Source of the DNA: Burkholderia sp. Ax-1719
Lineage (GTDB): Bacteria; Pseudomonadota; Gammaproteobacteria; Burkholderiales; Burkholderiaceae
Assembly (NCBI RefSeq): GCF_011753055.1
Contig: NZ_VWWJ01000003.1
Span: 406,756-470,755, forward strand
Length of the DNA: 64,000 nt
Direction of reading: 5' to 3'
The notes beneath the pieces were generated by a model. The model searched no databases. It was not told where the DNA came from and was given only the letters and a program-made list of their open reading frames with translations. Numbering within the stretch: position 1 is the stretch's first letter; each line of letters opens with the position of its first letter. The position numbers and the translations under genes were made by a program. Below are positions 45,710 through 54,060 of the stretch, piece after piece.

Positions 45710-47083
45710 TCAATGCGCCGTCGGCTGCCATCCGTCCGTCAGCGTGCCGAGGAAGGCGATCACATCCTTGATTTCGGCTTCGGTATAAACCGGCGCGTCG
45801 CCGGGTTTGCGATCGAACGGTGCATCGGTATTCAGATTGGTCCAGTACTGACGCGGCAGATCGTCGAACTTCTGCACCCGCCCCTTCACGACCGGATAGA
45901 ACTCTTGCGGATTCGTGTCGCGGCGCGAATAGAAGCGCATCACGTCGTCCAGCGAGTGATAAATGCCATTGTGGAAGAAGCTCTTCTTGAGCGTGACGTT
46001 GCGTAACGTCGGCGTGCGGAACAGACCGCAAAACTCCTCGCGATGATCGAGGTCGGTGCGCTCCGGACCGCACGCGCCCAGATCGAAAAAGCGCGGATCG
46101 CGATTCACGGCAAGCGTGCGATTGCGCGGCACGCCCACCGCGATCAAACCGAAGTCGCTGAACTGCGGCGGCGAACCGTCCTTGGCGCGCTGGCTGATAT
46201 GGCAGCTCGCGCAATTGCCTTTCTTCTCGTCGTTGAACAACTGCAGTCCGCGCAACTCGGCCGCTGTGAGCGTGGCCTTGCCGCCAAGATACGCGTCGTA
46301 TTTGCTCGAATACGGATAGAACACTTCGGGCGCCTGCTCGAAGGTTTCGAGCGACTTCAGCACGGCCTTGAAGGTCGCGTCCTCGTCGTCGAAGATGTGT
46401 TCGCCGAAGGCCTCGCGAAATGCGTTCGCGTAAGGCGCCGTGCGCACAGCCGCCGTGACCTTGTGCGGCGTGCTCGCCATTTCGAACGACGAGAGCAGCG
46501 GGATACGCGCCTGGTCCGCGCCGTGATCGACGCGACCGTCCCACGTGAGACCGCCGGTCGGACCGGCATCGACGCTTTCATCGCCTTCGTCGTCGGAGTC
46601 GTGATAGTGCTCGGAGAACGCCGGCACCGCCTGCAGATACTTGAGCGTGGGCACCGCGCGCATGCCGGGACGGTGCATATCCGCGCCGCCGATCTGCACA
46701 TCGAGCGCATTGGTGGGCGTGAAAGCGCGCTCAGGGCTATGGCAGGTCGCGCACGACATCTTGCCCGAACCCGATAGCGACGGATCGAAGAACATCTGCT
46801 TGCCGAGCGCCGTCATGCGGCGCACCTGCGCGTAGACCTCTGCGCGCGACTGGCCATGCGTTGCCGCCGCTTGCGTCGAAATCTTCATCAGCTTCGCGCC
46901 GTTACTGCGGTTGGCATTCGCATCGCGGGCGCTCGCGCCGTTCGCTGTGCTCGAGCCGTCTGCCTGCGACGTGCCGCCGTCGCACGCTGCCAGCGCCGCC
47001 AGCGCGAGCGCCGCCAGCATCAGCCGCGCCGAGCGCGCGTGAGTCCGAATCCGCGTCGGGCGACGCGCCAATCTACGCAACAT
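45710..47083 (-). CDS. Di-haem cytochrome c peroxidase/MauG-family lipoprotein
   Basis: A 457-residue exported protein. A lipoprotein signal ends in LAALAAC (Cys34). Two c-type haem sites are present: CATCH at 111-115 and CASCH at 291-295. The surrounding sequence (GKQMFFDPSLSGSGKMSCATCHSPERAF, LTWDGRVDHGADQA, RTPTLRNVTLKKSFFHNG) matches the bacterial di-haem peroxidase/MauG superfamily. It may reduce peroxide or oxidise a partner protein in the periplasm. It is divergent from an acid phosphatase gene 280 bases away, an arrangement suggesting shared regulation. Confidence 0.9.
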   Translation of the reverse strand: MLRRLARRPTRIRTHARSARLMLAALALAALAACDGGTSQADGSSTANGASARDANANRSNGAKLMKISTQAAATHGQSRAEVYAQVRRMTALGKQMFFDPSLSGSGKMSCATCHSPERAFTPTNALDVQIGGADMHRPGMRAVPTLKYLQAVPAFSEHYHDSDDEGDESVDAGPTGGLTWDGRVDHGADQARIPLLSSFEMASTPHKVTAAVRTAPYANAFREAFGEHIFDDEDATFKAVLKSLETFEQAPEVFYPYSSKYDAYLGGKATLTAAELRGLQLFNDEKKGNCASCHISQRAKDGSPPQFSDFGLIAVGVPRNRTLAVNRDPRFFDLGACGPERTDLDHREEFCGLFRTPTLRNVTLKKSFFHNGIYHSLDDVMRFYSRRDTNPQEFYPVVKGRVQKFDDLPRQYWTNLNTDAPFDRKPGDAPVYTEAEIKDVIAFLGTLTDGWQPTAH

Positions 47084-47253
47084 GAACTGATCCCCGGAAC
47101 AGGGCGGCGCGCGCGACCCAGCGCGCTTTCACCGCGATTGCCGATGCGCATCGTCACGCATCGAAGTCGCGAAAGCGTATGTCAGCGATGTGACGATTGC
47201 ATGTCGTTACGTAATGTTTCAGTCATGCAATTACAGGGATAGAAAAAGCTAAA

Positions 47254-47267
47254 TGTAATTAATTACA
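47254..47267. promoter_or_regulatory. Perfect 14-bp palindrome in the peroxidase/phosphatase control region
   Basis: TGTAATTAATTACA is fully self-complementary and lies about 97 bases before the phosphatase ATG. A CTGTCA half-element (47273-47278), the unit of Pho boxes, follows. The AT-rich block stands out in this GC-rich genome. The regulator is unknown. Confidence 0.4.
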
Positions 47268-47363
47268 CATAGCTGTCAAATTCCGTTGAGACACTTCGCC
47301 TCGCCCAAAAGGCAGGCGCTCCTTTCGCGCCAGCTCCGGGGACCCCAACGCGAGAGAGAAAAA

Positions 47364-48944
47364 ATGATCAAGAAAAAATGGTTCTATGCGACGCCGATCG
47401 CAGCAGCGGCAGCGGCCCTCGCCGTCGCGGCATGCGGCGGCAACGACGTCAAACCCGGCCTGGCGTCGGTGAAGAACATCGTCGTGATTTACGCCGAGAA
47501 CCGCAGCTTCGACAACCTCTACGGCAGCTTCCCGAACGCCAACGGTCTGCAGAACGTGACGGCGGCCAGCGCCCAGCAGCTCGACCGCGACGGCACCGTG
47601 CTCGCCACGCTGCCGACGGTCTGGAACGGCCTCACGCAAACCGGCATCACGCCCGCCATCACGGCCGCGATGACCGAGAACATGGCGAATGCGCCGTTCG
47701 CGATCGACGATCCGAAGGGCTACAACGTGCCGCTTTCGACGACGACGCGCGACCTGTATCACCGCTTCTACGAGAACCAGATGCAGATCCACGGCGGCAA
47801 GAACGACATGTTCGCTGCCTACGGCGATTCGGGCGGCCTCGTAATGGGCCACTACACGACCAGCGCCGAAAAGCTGCCGCTGTGGAAAATCGCCCAGCAA
47901 TACACGCTCGCCGACAACTTCTTCATGGGCGCGTTCGGCGGCTCGTTCCTGAACCACCAGTGGCTGATCTGCGCGTGCACGCCGTACTACGCGAACGCCG
48001 ATACGGCTGCTGCCAAGCCGGCGATCTCGACGGTGAACGCCGATGGCGTCTCGCTCACGCTCGCCTCGAACTCGCCGGCATCGGCGCTGACCGGCGTGCC
48101 GAAGTTCGTGAAGTCGGGCAACCTCACGCCTGACTTCTACGCCGTCAACACGATGCAGCCGCCGTATCAACCGAGCGGCAACGCAGCAGCCTCGGGCGGC
48201 GACGCCAACCTGGCCGACCCGGGCAACGCCTCGACGCTGCCGCCGCAGACGTCGCAGAACATCGGCGACCTGCTGTCGAACGCGGGCGTCACGTGGGCGT
48301 GGTACGGCGGCGCATGGGGCGCAGCCGTGAACGCGGTGAAGAACAGCACCACGAACGTGATCTACGGCGCGAACATGACGGCGCCGAACTTCCAGCCGCA
48401 CCATCAGCCGTTCAACTACTTCACGAACTACGCGCCGGGCACCACGGCACGCACGACTCACCTGCTGGACGGCGGCATGGACGGCAGCGAGTTCATCAAG
48501 GCGATCGACGCGGGCACGCTGCCGGCCGTGTCGTTCTACAAGCCGCAGGGCAACCTGAACGAACACGCGGGCTACACCGATGTGGCAAGCGGCGACCAGC
48601 ATATCGCCGACGTCATCTCGCATCTGCAGAAGAGCCCGCAGTGGAAGGACATGGTCGTCGTGGTGACCTACGACGAAAACGGCGGCTTCTGGGATCACGT
48701 CGCGCCGCCTAAGGGCGACCGCTGGGGTCCGGGCTCGCGTATTCCGGCGCTCGTCATCTCGCCGTACGCGAAGAAGGGATTTGTCGATCACACGCAGTAC
48801 GACACGACTTCGATTCTGCGTCTGATCACCCGCCGCTTCGCCCTGCCGACGCTGCCGGGCCTGACCGCTCGCGATACCGCGCTCAAGAGCAACGGCGGCC
48901 AGGCGATGGGCGATCTGACCAACGCGCTCGATCTGAAGCTGTAA
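47364..48944 (+). CDS. AcpA-like acid phosphatase / phosphoesterase-family lipoprotein
   Basis: A 526-residue exported enzyme of the phospholipase C/acid phosphatase (PF04185) family. The lipoprotein-type signal ends AVAACGG. The metal-binding N-terminal motif is VVIYAENRSFDNLYGSFPN. Later conserved parts include GAFGGSFLNHQWLICACTPYY, VTYDENGGFWDHVAPP and RWGPGSRIPALVISPYAKKGFVDH. It hydrolyses phosphomonoesters or phosphodiesters in the envelope. GAGAGA precedes the ATG at 47364. It is divergent from the di-haem peroxidase gene. Confidence 0.88.
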   Translation: MIKKKWFYATPIAAAAAALAVAACGGNDVKPGLASVKNIVVIYAENRSFDNLYGSFPNANGLQNVTAASAQQLDRDGTVLATLPTVWNGLTQTGITPAITAAMTENMANAPFAIDDPKGYNVPLSTTTRDLYHRFYENQMQIHGGKNDMFAAYGDSGGLVMGHYTTSAEKLPLWKIAQQYTLADNFFMGAFGGSFLNHQWLICACTPYYANADTAAAKPAISTVNADGVSLTLASNSPASALTGVPKFVKSGNLTPDFYAVNTMQPPYQPSGNAAASGGDANLADPGNASTLPPQTSQNIGDLLSNAGVTWAWYGGAWGAAVNAVKNSTTNVIYGANMTAPNFQPHHQPFNYFTNYAPGTTARTTHLLDGGMDGSEFIKAIDAGTLPAVSFYKPQGNLNEHAGYTDVASGDQHIADVISHLQKSPQWKDMVVVVTYDENGGFWDHVAPPKGDRWGPGSRIPALVISPYAKKGFVDHTQYDTTSILRLITRRFALPTLPGLTARDTALKSNGGQAMGDLTNALDLKL

Positions 48945-48995
48945 GCCGACACGGCCATCGACGGCTGGACATCAGGGTGCGTCCAGTCTTCTCTC

Positions 48996-49021
48996 AGGCA
49001 GCCTTCGGGCTGCCTTTTTTT
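48996..49021 (+). terminator. Terminator of the acid phosphatase gene
   Basis: An 8-bp stem (48996-49003 with 49008-49015) with a TTCG tetraloop and a T7 tail. Confidence 0.9.
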
Positions 49022-49135
49022 GTTCCAACGTTGTTTGAAGGACGCTTCGAACGCGACTTTTGACCACAGCTTTCAATCCGCTCCATCACCTAAGCTCAAT
49101 TTAGTTGCTTAGGCAGGTTTTGATGGAGGTCAAAC

Positions 49136-49630
49136 ATGAGACGCGTGGAATCGACATTGCCGCCCGGCGAGCGGGTCGTTTATGAGGGCCATTTGAGCAT
49201 GTGGGCCATGGGACCGTGGCTGACGCTCGGCATCGTCATGATGGTGTGGGGTGTGCTGGTGGGTTGTCTCGGCGATGCGGCTTTTTCTGCTGGGTTTCTC
49301 GCTGTGTTCCTGTTTGGCGGCGGGCTGCTGATGTTTGGCGTCGTGATCGCCCTGCTGCTGACGACCCAGCTTGCGCTGACGCGCAGACGGCTGATCGCCA
49401 CCTTCGGGATTTTCAGACCGCGCAGCGTGATGTTCGACCTGGGCGAAGTGCGCCGCGTGCATGTGCGCCAGGGGCCGATGGGCGGAATTTTCGATTACGG
49501 CACGCTGGTGATCGGGCGCGGTTCGGCGCCGGCCCTGCGGATCGCGGGGATCGAGAAGCCCTTTACGTTTCGCGAGCGGCTGGCCAGGCTGCGCGACGCG
49601 CTGGCGTTGCAGATGAAGATGGCGGCTTGA
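49136..49630 (+). CDS. Bacterial PH-domain (PF03703-like) membrane protein
   Basis: A 164-residue protein. A short N-terminal LPPGERVVYEGHLS motif is followed by two hydrophobic segments (about 24-45 and 52-79) and a PH-like domain (LALTRRRLIATFGIFRPRSVMFDLGEVRRVHVRQGPMGGIFDYGTLVIGRG). This layout is that of bPH2/YdbT-type proteins of unknown function. GGAGGT precedes the ATG at 49136. It is monocistronic with its own terminator. Confidence 0.85.
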   Translation: MRRVESTLPPGERVVYEGHLSMWAMGPWLTLGIVMMVWGVLVGCLGDAAFSAGFLAVFLFGGGLLMFGVVIALLLTTQLALTRRRLIATFGIFRPRSVMFDLGEVRRVHVRQGPMGGIFDYGTLVIGRGSAPALRIAGIEKPFTFRERLARLRDALALQMKMAA

Positions 49631-49696
49631 GCTGCTTGAGCACATTGAGTGCATCAGGCGATGGCGTTTCGCGACGCTTTGCGCGATCAACAACAG

Positions 49697-49722
49697 AAAG
49701 CCCGCAAAACGCGGGCTTTTTT
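49697..49722 (+). terminator. Terminator after the PH-domain gene
   Basis: A 9-bp stem AAAGCCCGC/GCGGGCTTT (49697-49705 with 49711-49719) with a T-run. Confidence 0.85.
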
Positions 49723-49776
49723 CGTGCGCCAAGGCTAATCTAGCGGCTTTTCATAAAACCGGGGAAGCAGGTCGTA

Positions 49777-50163
49777 ATGAAACACATGGTCGCGTTGGGA
49801 GCCATTCTTGCCGTCACGTCAGCAAGTCCGTCATTTGGCCAGAGCGTGAATGGCAAGCCCTGGCCAGCCCAACAGTCGGCGCAGTGCGCGGCCATCAACG
49901 ACGAAGCCGCCAGAGACAGCGTCCCCGACGAACTCGCGCAGTCCAGCTATGTGGTCACCGGCGTGGGTCGCCTGCAGTTTCTGTATGCCCCCGCAGACGA
50001 ATGCGAGATGAAGGGCGTGTTCGTCATCCCCGGAGACGAACTGATTCCCCAGGATGACTATGCGGATTTCACATCCGTCACCTATGTGAACCCGAAGACC
50101 GGCGAGAAAGTCACGGGATGGGTGGAACGCACGCGGCTCGGAAAAGGCACGAAGCGTCCGTAA
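49777..50163 (+). CDS. Exported protein of unknown function
   Basis: A 128-residue protein with an N-terminal signal peptide (about residues 1-21, ASPSFGQ). The mature part has two cysteines (about 37 and 76) that could pair, and a segment YVNPKTGEKVTGWVERTRLGKGTKRP that looks like a small SH3-like fold (turn, then G-W-V). AAGCAGGT upstream supports the ATG at 49777. I do not recognise a named family. It is the last chromosomal gene before the integrated element. Confidence 0.65.
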   Translation: MKHMVALGAILAVTSASPSFGQSVNGKPWPAQQSAQCAAINDEAARDSVPDELAQSSYVVTGVGRLQFLYAPADECEMKGVFVIPGDELIPQDDYADFTSVTYVNPKTGEKVTGWVERTRLGKGTKRP

Positions 50164-50177
50164 GGCTGCAGGAAAGC

Positions 50178-50205
50178 AAAAAGCCCGCAAATTGCGGGCT
50201 TTTTT
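50178..50205. terminator. Bidirectional terminator at the left element boundary
   Basis: An AAGCCCGC/GCGGGCTT stem with A- and T-runs. It ends the exported-protein gene. Before the element integrated, it would have been the terminator of tRNA-Arg on the other strand, since the tRNA 3' end (50210) is only 5 bases away. Confidence 0.85.
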
Positions 50206-50208
50206 CGT

Positions 50209-50259
50209 TTGGCGCGACAGGAGGGGCTCGAACCCCCGACCCTCGGCTTAGAAGGCCGA
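50209..50259 (+). repeat. attL-side direct repeat (tRNA-Arg 3' fragment)
   Basis: 51 bases identical to 56824-56874. It contains the tRNA anticodon stem 3' side, variable region, T-arm and acceptor with CCA (minus strand). The identity ends at 50259/56874, after which the sequences differ. Confidence 0.95.
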
Positions 50260-50383
50260 ACAAAATTGCATTTCTTGCGATTGATCATTGTTGAAGAAAC
50301 ACTACAAATCTTTGTTTTATAACGAATTATAAGGAATTCACCTATTTCATTCGGTTGATCAAAATTGATCGATTGCCGTAGAA

Positions 50384-50404
50384 TTTGCCTACACAGTGCC
50401 TACA
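50384..50404 (+). repeat. 21-bp direct repeat near the left end, candidate integrase arm-type site
   Basis: The core CCTACACAGTGCCTACA, containing two CCTACA units 11 bases apart, occurs here and again at 56746-56766 in the same orientation. This copy is 19 bases before the integrase ATG, so bound integrase could repress its own gene. Confidence 0.7.
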
Positions 50405-50422
50405 TGAAGGCAGGCAATCGAA

Positions 50423-51790
50423 ATGGCAACAACCAATCTCACTGCGGCTCGCATCGCGGCCTTTCGCTGCGAACCGGGCAAGACTCAAAGCATCCTCTGG
50501 GACGCGAAGACGCGCGGTTTCGGCATCCGTGTAACAGCCGCTGGTACACGCTCCTACATCGTTGAGAGCCGTCTGCATGGCAAGACGATCCGCTGCACCA
50601 TTGGCGATCCTGGTGCCTGGACGCTCGAAGCAGCCCGCCAGCGGGCGGCTGATCTGCGTGTGCTGATCGACAAAGGCACTGATCCGCGCGAGCAGGAAGC
50701 GCAGCAGCGCGCCGTTGCTGAAGCGCACCACCTGGAAACGCGCCGCCAGGAAGCAACCGTTTCCGATGCCTGGAGCGAATATCTGGAAGCCCATCGGCCC
50801 AAATGGAGCGAGCGCCATTACGTCGATCACGTCAATCTCGCGCAGGCTGGCGGCGAGCCGAAAAAACGCGGCAAGGGCCTGACCGTTCCCGGTCCGCTAG
50901 CCCCTCTCATGAAGCTTAAACTGGTTGACTTGACTGCTGAGACAGTGGCTAGCTGGCTTAGCGAGCAGTCGGAAACACGGCCAACGAACGCCGAACAGAG
51001 TTATCGCAAATTGCGCGCGTTTATCCGCTGGTGCGAAGACCGCAAGGAATACAGCGGTGTCGTTCCCGCTAACGCGTACAGTGCGCGGTCTGTGCGTGAA
51101 GCCGTGCCTAGACCGAAGGCGAAAGATGATTGCTTGCAACGCGAGCAACTGCGCCTTTGGTTTGAAGGCGTGCGCCGGATTGCGAACCCCGTTATTTCAG
51201 TTTACTTGCAGGGGCTATTGCTAACCGGCGCGCGTCGTGAAGAACTCGCCGCCCTTCGTTGGGACGACGTGGATTTTCAGTGGGGAAGCTTGCGCCTCGC
51301 CGATAAGGTGGATACGGAAACGGGGCGAGTCATTCCACTGACGCCCTACCTTGCCTCGTTGCTCCTGGAATTGAAGCGGCTTAACGAGACGCCGCCGAAT
51401 GTGCGTCAGATGCGAAAGCTCGTCGCTAACGGAGAAACCTGGAAGCCATCGCCGTGGGTCTTTTCGAGCAAGACGGCAGCCGATGGCAAGCTGGCGGAGC
51501 CGCGCATTGCACATCACAAGGCGCTTGACGCAGTAGGCCTACCCCGGATGAGCCTGCATGGCTTGCGCAGGTCATATGGGACGCTGGCGGAATGGGTGGA
51601 ATGTCCAGTAGGTATCGTCGCGCAAGTTATGGGGCATCGCCCTTCCGCACTTGCCGAAAAGCACTATCGCCGCCGCCCGCTTGACCTGCTGCGTATGTGG
51701 CACACGAAGATTGAAACGTGGATGCTGGAGCAGGCAGGCATCGAGTTCAAAGCCACTGGAGCGAAGCCCGGAATGCACGCCGTGAAATAA
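50423..51790 (+). CDS. int: Tyrosine recombinase/integrase, P4 (DUF4102) type
   Basis: A 455-residue integrase. The N-terminal DUF4102 domain (about 1-90) has the P4-type pattern GKTQSILWDAKTRGFGIRVTAAGTRSYIVESR. The SAM-like core-binding domain (about 115-215) and the catalytic domain follow. Catalytic residues are all present: Arg271 (TGARREE), His379-x-x-Arg382 (HGLRRSY), His405 (GHRPS) and Tyr415 (KHYRRR). It catalyses site-specific insertion at the tRNA-Arg 3' end, next to which it lies. Integrases of this class normally target tRNA genes. The ATG at 50423 gives the family start. Confidence 0.95.
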   Translation: MATTNLTAARIAAFRCEPGKTQSILWDAKTRGFGIRVTAAGTRSYIVESRLHGKTIRCTIGDPGAWTLEAARQRAADLRVLIDKGTDPREQEAQQRAVAEAHHLETRRQEATVSDAWSEYLEAHRPKWSERHYVDHVNLAQAGGEPKKRGKGLTVPGPLAPLMKLKLVDLTAETVASWLSEQSETRPTNAEQSYRKLRAFIRWCEDRKEYSGVVPANAYSARSVREAVPRPKAKDDCLQREQLRLWFEGVRRIANPVISVYLQGLLLTGARREELAALRWDDVDFQWGSLRLADKVDTETGRVIPLTPYLASLLLELKRLNETPPNVRQMRKLVANGETWKPSPWVFSSKTAADGKLAEPRIAHHKALDAVGLPRMSLHGLRRSYGTLAEWVECPVGIVAQVMGHRPSALAEKHYRRRPLDLLRMWHTKIETWMLEQAGIEFKATGAKPGMHAVK

Positions 51791-51864
51791 TCGCCGGAAG
51801 TGGCGGGACGCATCGCGAGGACGATGCGCTCCGCCTCACCAAAGCTGCCTTGACGGAGGTCGCG

Positions 51865-52437
51865 ATGGCTGACAGCAATGATACTGCGCCCCGCACGGGC
51901 GTACTCACCGTGCGCCTGCCAACCCCACAACGCCTCCTTAGCGTCGCGGAGGTGCTGGACATTCTGACGGCTGAGAATCCGGGACTTCGCATCACGTGGC
52001 GTGAACGGCTAACCGCTGCAGTTGGGAGCGATCAACTCCGAATCAGATATGCAAGCGGCCTTACCGTGCTGCCTGGAACGGTAGGCGCGACGTACAACAT
52101 GGGCACGCATTTTCTAAGTGCAGACGTGGCGACATGGCTGCGTGCCGAAGGTTGGGCCGTGACGGTCGCCAAAGTTGACACCACCCTATCAGGCGAAACA
52201 CGCCCTCTGCCAGCGCAGAGGTTTCAGGAACAGGAAATCTTGCGAGTGATTCGCGAACTCGGCCTAAATCCTTTGGCGCTTTCACGTGAAGCTGGCAAGA
52301 AAGGCGCAAAGGCCGAAGTCCGCAAACGCCTTCCGTTCACCGTAAGCATCTTCAATGGAGCCTGGGCGCGTCTGCGCGCCACAGGTAGCATCGCTGACGC
52401 ACCTAAGCCGAAAATGGGCTCTGACAATACAAGTTGA
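51865..52437 (+). CDS. Element protein of unknown function
   Basis: A 190-residue protein without a recognisable family. The N-terminus resembles a DNA-facing adaptor (VRLPTPQRLLSVAEVLDILTAENPGLRITWRERL), followed by a beta-rich stretch and a basic C-terminal region (SREAGKKGAKAEVRKRLP, then NGAWARLRATGSI) that looks like a helix-turn-helix with a lysine-rich turn. GGAGGT lies 4 bases before the ATG at 51865. It sits between int and the HTH/RepA pair, so a role in replication, excision or control of the element is a guess. Confidence 0.6.
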   Translation: MADSNDTAPRTGVLTVRLPTPQRLLSVAEVLDILTAENPGLRITWRERLTAAVGSDQLRIRYASGLTVLPGTVGATYNMGTHFLSADVATWLRAEGWAVTVAKVDTTLSGETRPLPAQRFQEQEILRVIRELGLNPLALSREAGKKGAKAEVRKRLPFTVSIFNGAWARLRATGSIADAPKPKMGSDNTS

Positions 52438-52456
52438 TTTATACAAGACACTTGTA
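52428..52456. promoter_or_regulatory. Triple TACAAG operator-like array upstream of the HTH/RepA pair
   Basis: TACAAG occurs at 52428-52433 and 52442-52447 (14-base period), and its reverse CTTGTA at 52451-52456. The last two form a perfect 6-bp inverted repeat with a 3-base spacer. The array ends about 74 bases before the HTH gene start. Confidence 0.45.
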
Positions 52457-52529
52457 GTGCAACATAGTTGACCGTCTTAAATGAGCATCATCGATCAATC
52501 TCCGCGCTGCGCGGGAAAAGGAAAGGACG

Positions 52530-52754
52530 ATGCTCACCCCTCAATCAACCGATGCATATGATGCCGTGCTCATTGCACGCGGCATCGAGCGAAGCCTCAC
52601 TACCGAAGAAGCCGCCGCCGCGCTGAATCGTAGGCCGCAGACATTGCGGAAATGGGCCTGCCTGGAAAATGGCCCAATTCGTCCCGTCCGCATCTGTGGT
52701 CGGCTGGCGTGGCGCATTTCCGATATTCAACGACTTTTGAGCGAGGGCGCGTGA
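52530..52754 (+). CDS. Small helix-turn-helix protein, AlpA/excisionase-like
   Basis: A 74-residue protein with one predicted helix-turn-helix, LTTEEAAAALNRRPQTLRKWACLENGPIRPVRICGRLAWRISDIQRLL. This is the MerR/AlpA/Xis-type pattern: helix, turn, recognition helix, then a wing with R-x-x-W and a final helix. In P4-like elements, such proteins activate integrase genes or act as excisionases. AAAGGAAAGGACG precedes the ATG at 52530. Its stop overlaps the start of the next gene (TGATG), so it is translationally coupled to the RepA-like ATPase. Confidence 0.75.
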   Translation: MLTPQSTDAYDAVLIARGIERSLTTEEAAAALNRRPQTLRKWACLENGPIRPVRICGRLAWRISDIQRLLSEGA

Positions 52755-53944
52755 TGGAACGCGCCGCCGTTGTTTCCGCAGCGGAACCGCCCGACGATGC
52801 AAAGGCGCTTGCTGCTGCGCGTGATGGTTTCTGGGCGCGCTGGGACGGAGAGGTCCCACCGCAAGCGACTTCGCTACGCAAAGGCAACCAATCACGGAAC
52901 GAAGACGCGGTGCAGCTTCTCTGCGCAGCGGACGTGAAGCCACAGCCGATCGTGTGGTTGTGGCCCGATTGGTTGCCCGCAGGGAAGTTGACGGTTATCG
53001 CAGGCGTCGCAGGTAGCGGCAAGACAACGCTCGCCCTGGATTTTGCAGCCGTGATCTCGTCCGGTGGCAAGTGGCCTGACGGAAGCGTATGCGCACATCC
53101 GGGCAAAGTGCTGATCTGGAGCAGCGAAGACGATCCAGCCGATACGCTGGTTCCACGATTGATGGCTGGCGGGGCTGCTCTGAGCAACATTCACTTTGTG
53201 CGCAACGTGGTGAAGCCGGATGGGAAACTCATGCCGTTCGATCCGGCCCGTGACACGGCGTTGCTGAGTGAGCGACTCGCAAGCATGGAAAACGTACGCC
53301 TGCTGATTGTCGATCCGATCATGAGCGCCGTTGGTGGCGACGCACACCGCGCCAATGATGTGCGCCGGGACCTTCAACAGCTAATCGATCTTGCCATGCG
53401 CTACGACTGCGCCGTAATCGGCATTTCGCACTTCTCCAAAGGAACGCAGGGCCGCACGCCAGCGGAGCGCGTAACCGGCTCTCTGTCATTCTCGGCAATC
53501 GCCCGCATGGTGCTGGTGACCGGGCGGGATGAGAGCGCGGAGCGGCGCGTTCTGGCGCGGGCTAAAGCGAACATTTCGCGCGATGACGGCGGCTTCACTT
53601 ACACACTGGAGCAAGGCGAGACGCTACCGGGCATTGTTGCAAATCGCATTGTCTGGGGAGAACGCATCGAGGGTTGCGCTCGCGATATTCTGGGCGACGT
53701 CGAGAACGACCCGGAAGACGATGCGCGCAGCGAGCGCGACGAGGCCGAAACGTTTCTGCGGTCGCTGCTTTCGAATGGGCCACTGCCGGTCAAGGAGATT
53801 CAGGCAGAAGCTCGCGGAGCAGGTCATGCGTGGAGGACGATCGAACGTGCGAAGCGCGAACTAGGTGGCGAAGCACGCAAGACGGGATTGAACGGCGGGT
53901 GGGTCTGGTGTCTGCCGGGTGAAGACCGCCAGCATGAACGTTAA
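52754..53944 (+). CDS. RepA/RSF1010-like AAA ATPase (hexameric helicase-type)
   Basis: A 396-residue ATPase. Walker A is GVAGSGKT (residues 84-91) in PAGKLTVIAGVAGSGKTTLALDFAA, and Walker B is LLIVDPIMSA (about 177-186). The segments VLIWSSEDDPADTLVPRL and AVIGISHFSKGTQGRTPAERVTGSLSFSAIARMVLV match the RecA-fold RepA/KaiC-like helicases found on plasmids, satellites and islands. The C-terminal part (about 310-396) looks like a winged helix (ETFLRSLLSNGPLPVKEIQAEARGAGHAWRTIERAKREL). It probably unwinds the element's origin or regulates its replication. No separate primase gene is seen. Confidence 0.85.
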   Translation: MERAAVVSAAEPPDDAKALAAARDGFWARWDGEVPPQATSLRKGNQSRNEDAVQLLCAADVKPQPIVWLWPDWLPAGKLTVIAGVAGSGKTTLALDFAAVISSGGKWPDGSVCAHPGKVLIWSSEDDPADTLVPRLMAGGAALSNIHFVRNVVKPDGKLMPFDPARDTALLSERLASMENVRLLIVDPIMSAVGGDAHRANDVRRDLQQLIDLAMRYDCAVIGISHFSKGTQGRTPAERVTGSLSFSAIARMVLVTGRDESAERRVLARAKANISRDDGGFTYTLEQGETLPGIVANRIVWGERIEGCARDILGDVENDPEDDARSERDEAETFLRSLLSNGPLPVKEIQAEARGAGHAWRTIERAKRELGGEARKTGLNGGWVWCLPGEDRQHER

Positions 53945-54060
53945 GGCCGCCAAGCAAGTTTTCGCGGCGGCCTTCGGAGCGTGTGGCGGTCTTCAGCATC
54001 TACGCGGGTTTGCGGCGGCTTTGGAGTAACAAAAATCAATCACATGGTCGAAGACCGCCA
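53921..54060. repeat. Iteron-like repeats after the RepA-like gene, candidate replication origin
   Basis: GAAGACCGCCA occurs at 53921-53931 (inside the end of the ATPase gene) and 54050-54060, and inverted (TGGCGGTCTTC) at 53984-53994. Between them is a 9-bp hairpin AAGGCCGCC/GGCGGCCTT (53943-53951 with 53966-53974). A related block (GGCGGCTTTGG and GGCGGCGTTTGG) follows the second and third copies. Confidence 0.45.

Noticed and set aside
50209..50285. Second tRNA-Arg gene at the left boundary
   Set aside because: Only the last 50 bases of the tRNA match; the 5' part is missing, so it is an attachment fragment and not a gene.
52754..53944. RepA-like ATPase as a RecA/RadA recombinase
   Set aside because: It lacks the conserved RecA C-terminal and polymerisation motifs; the neighbours and the winged-helix-like C-terminus fit satellite/plasmid RepA better.
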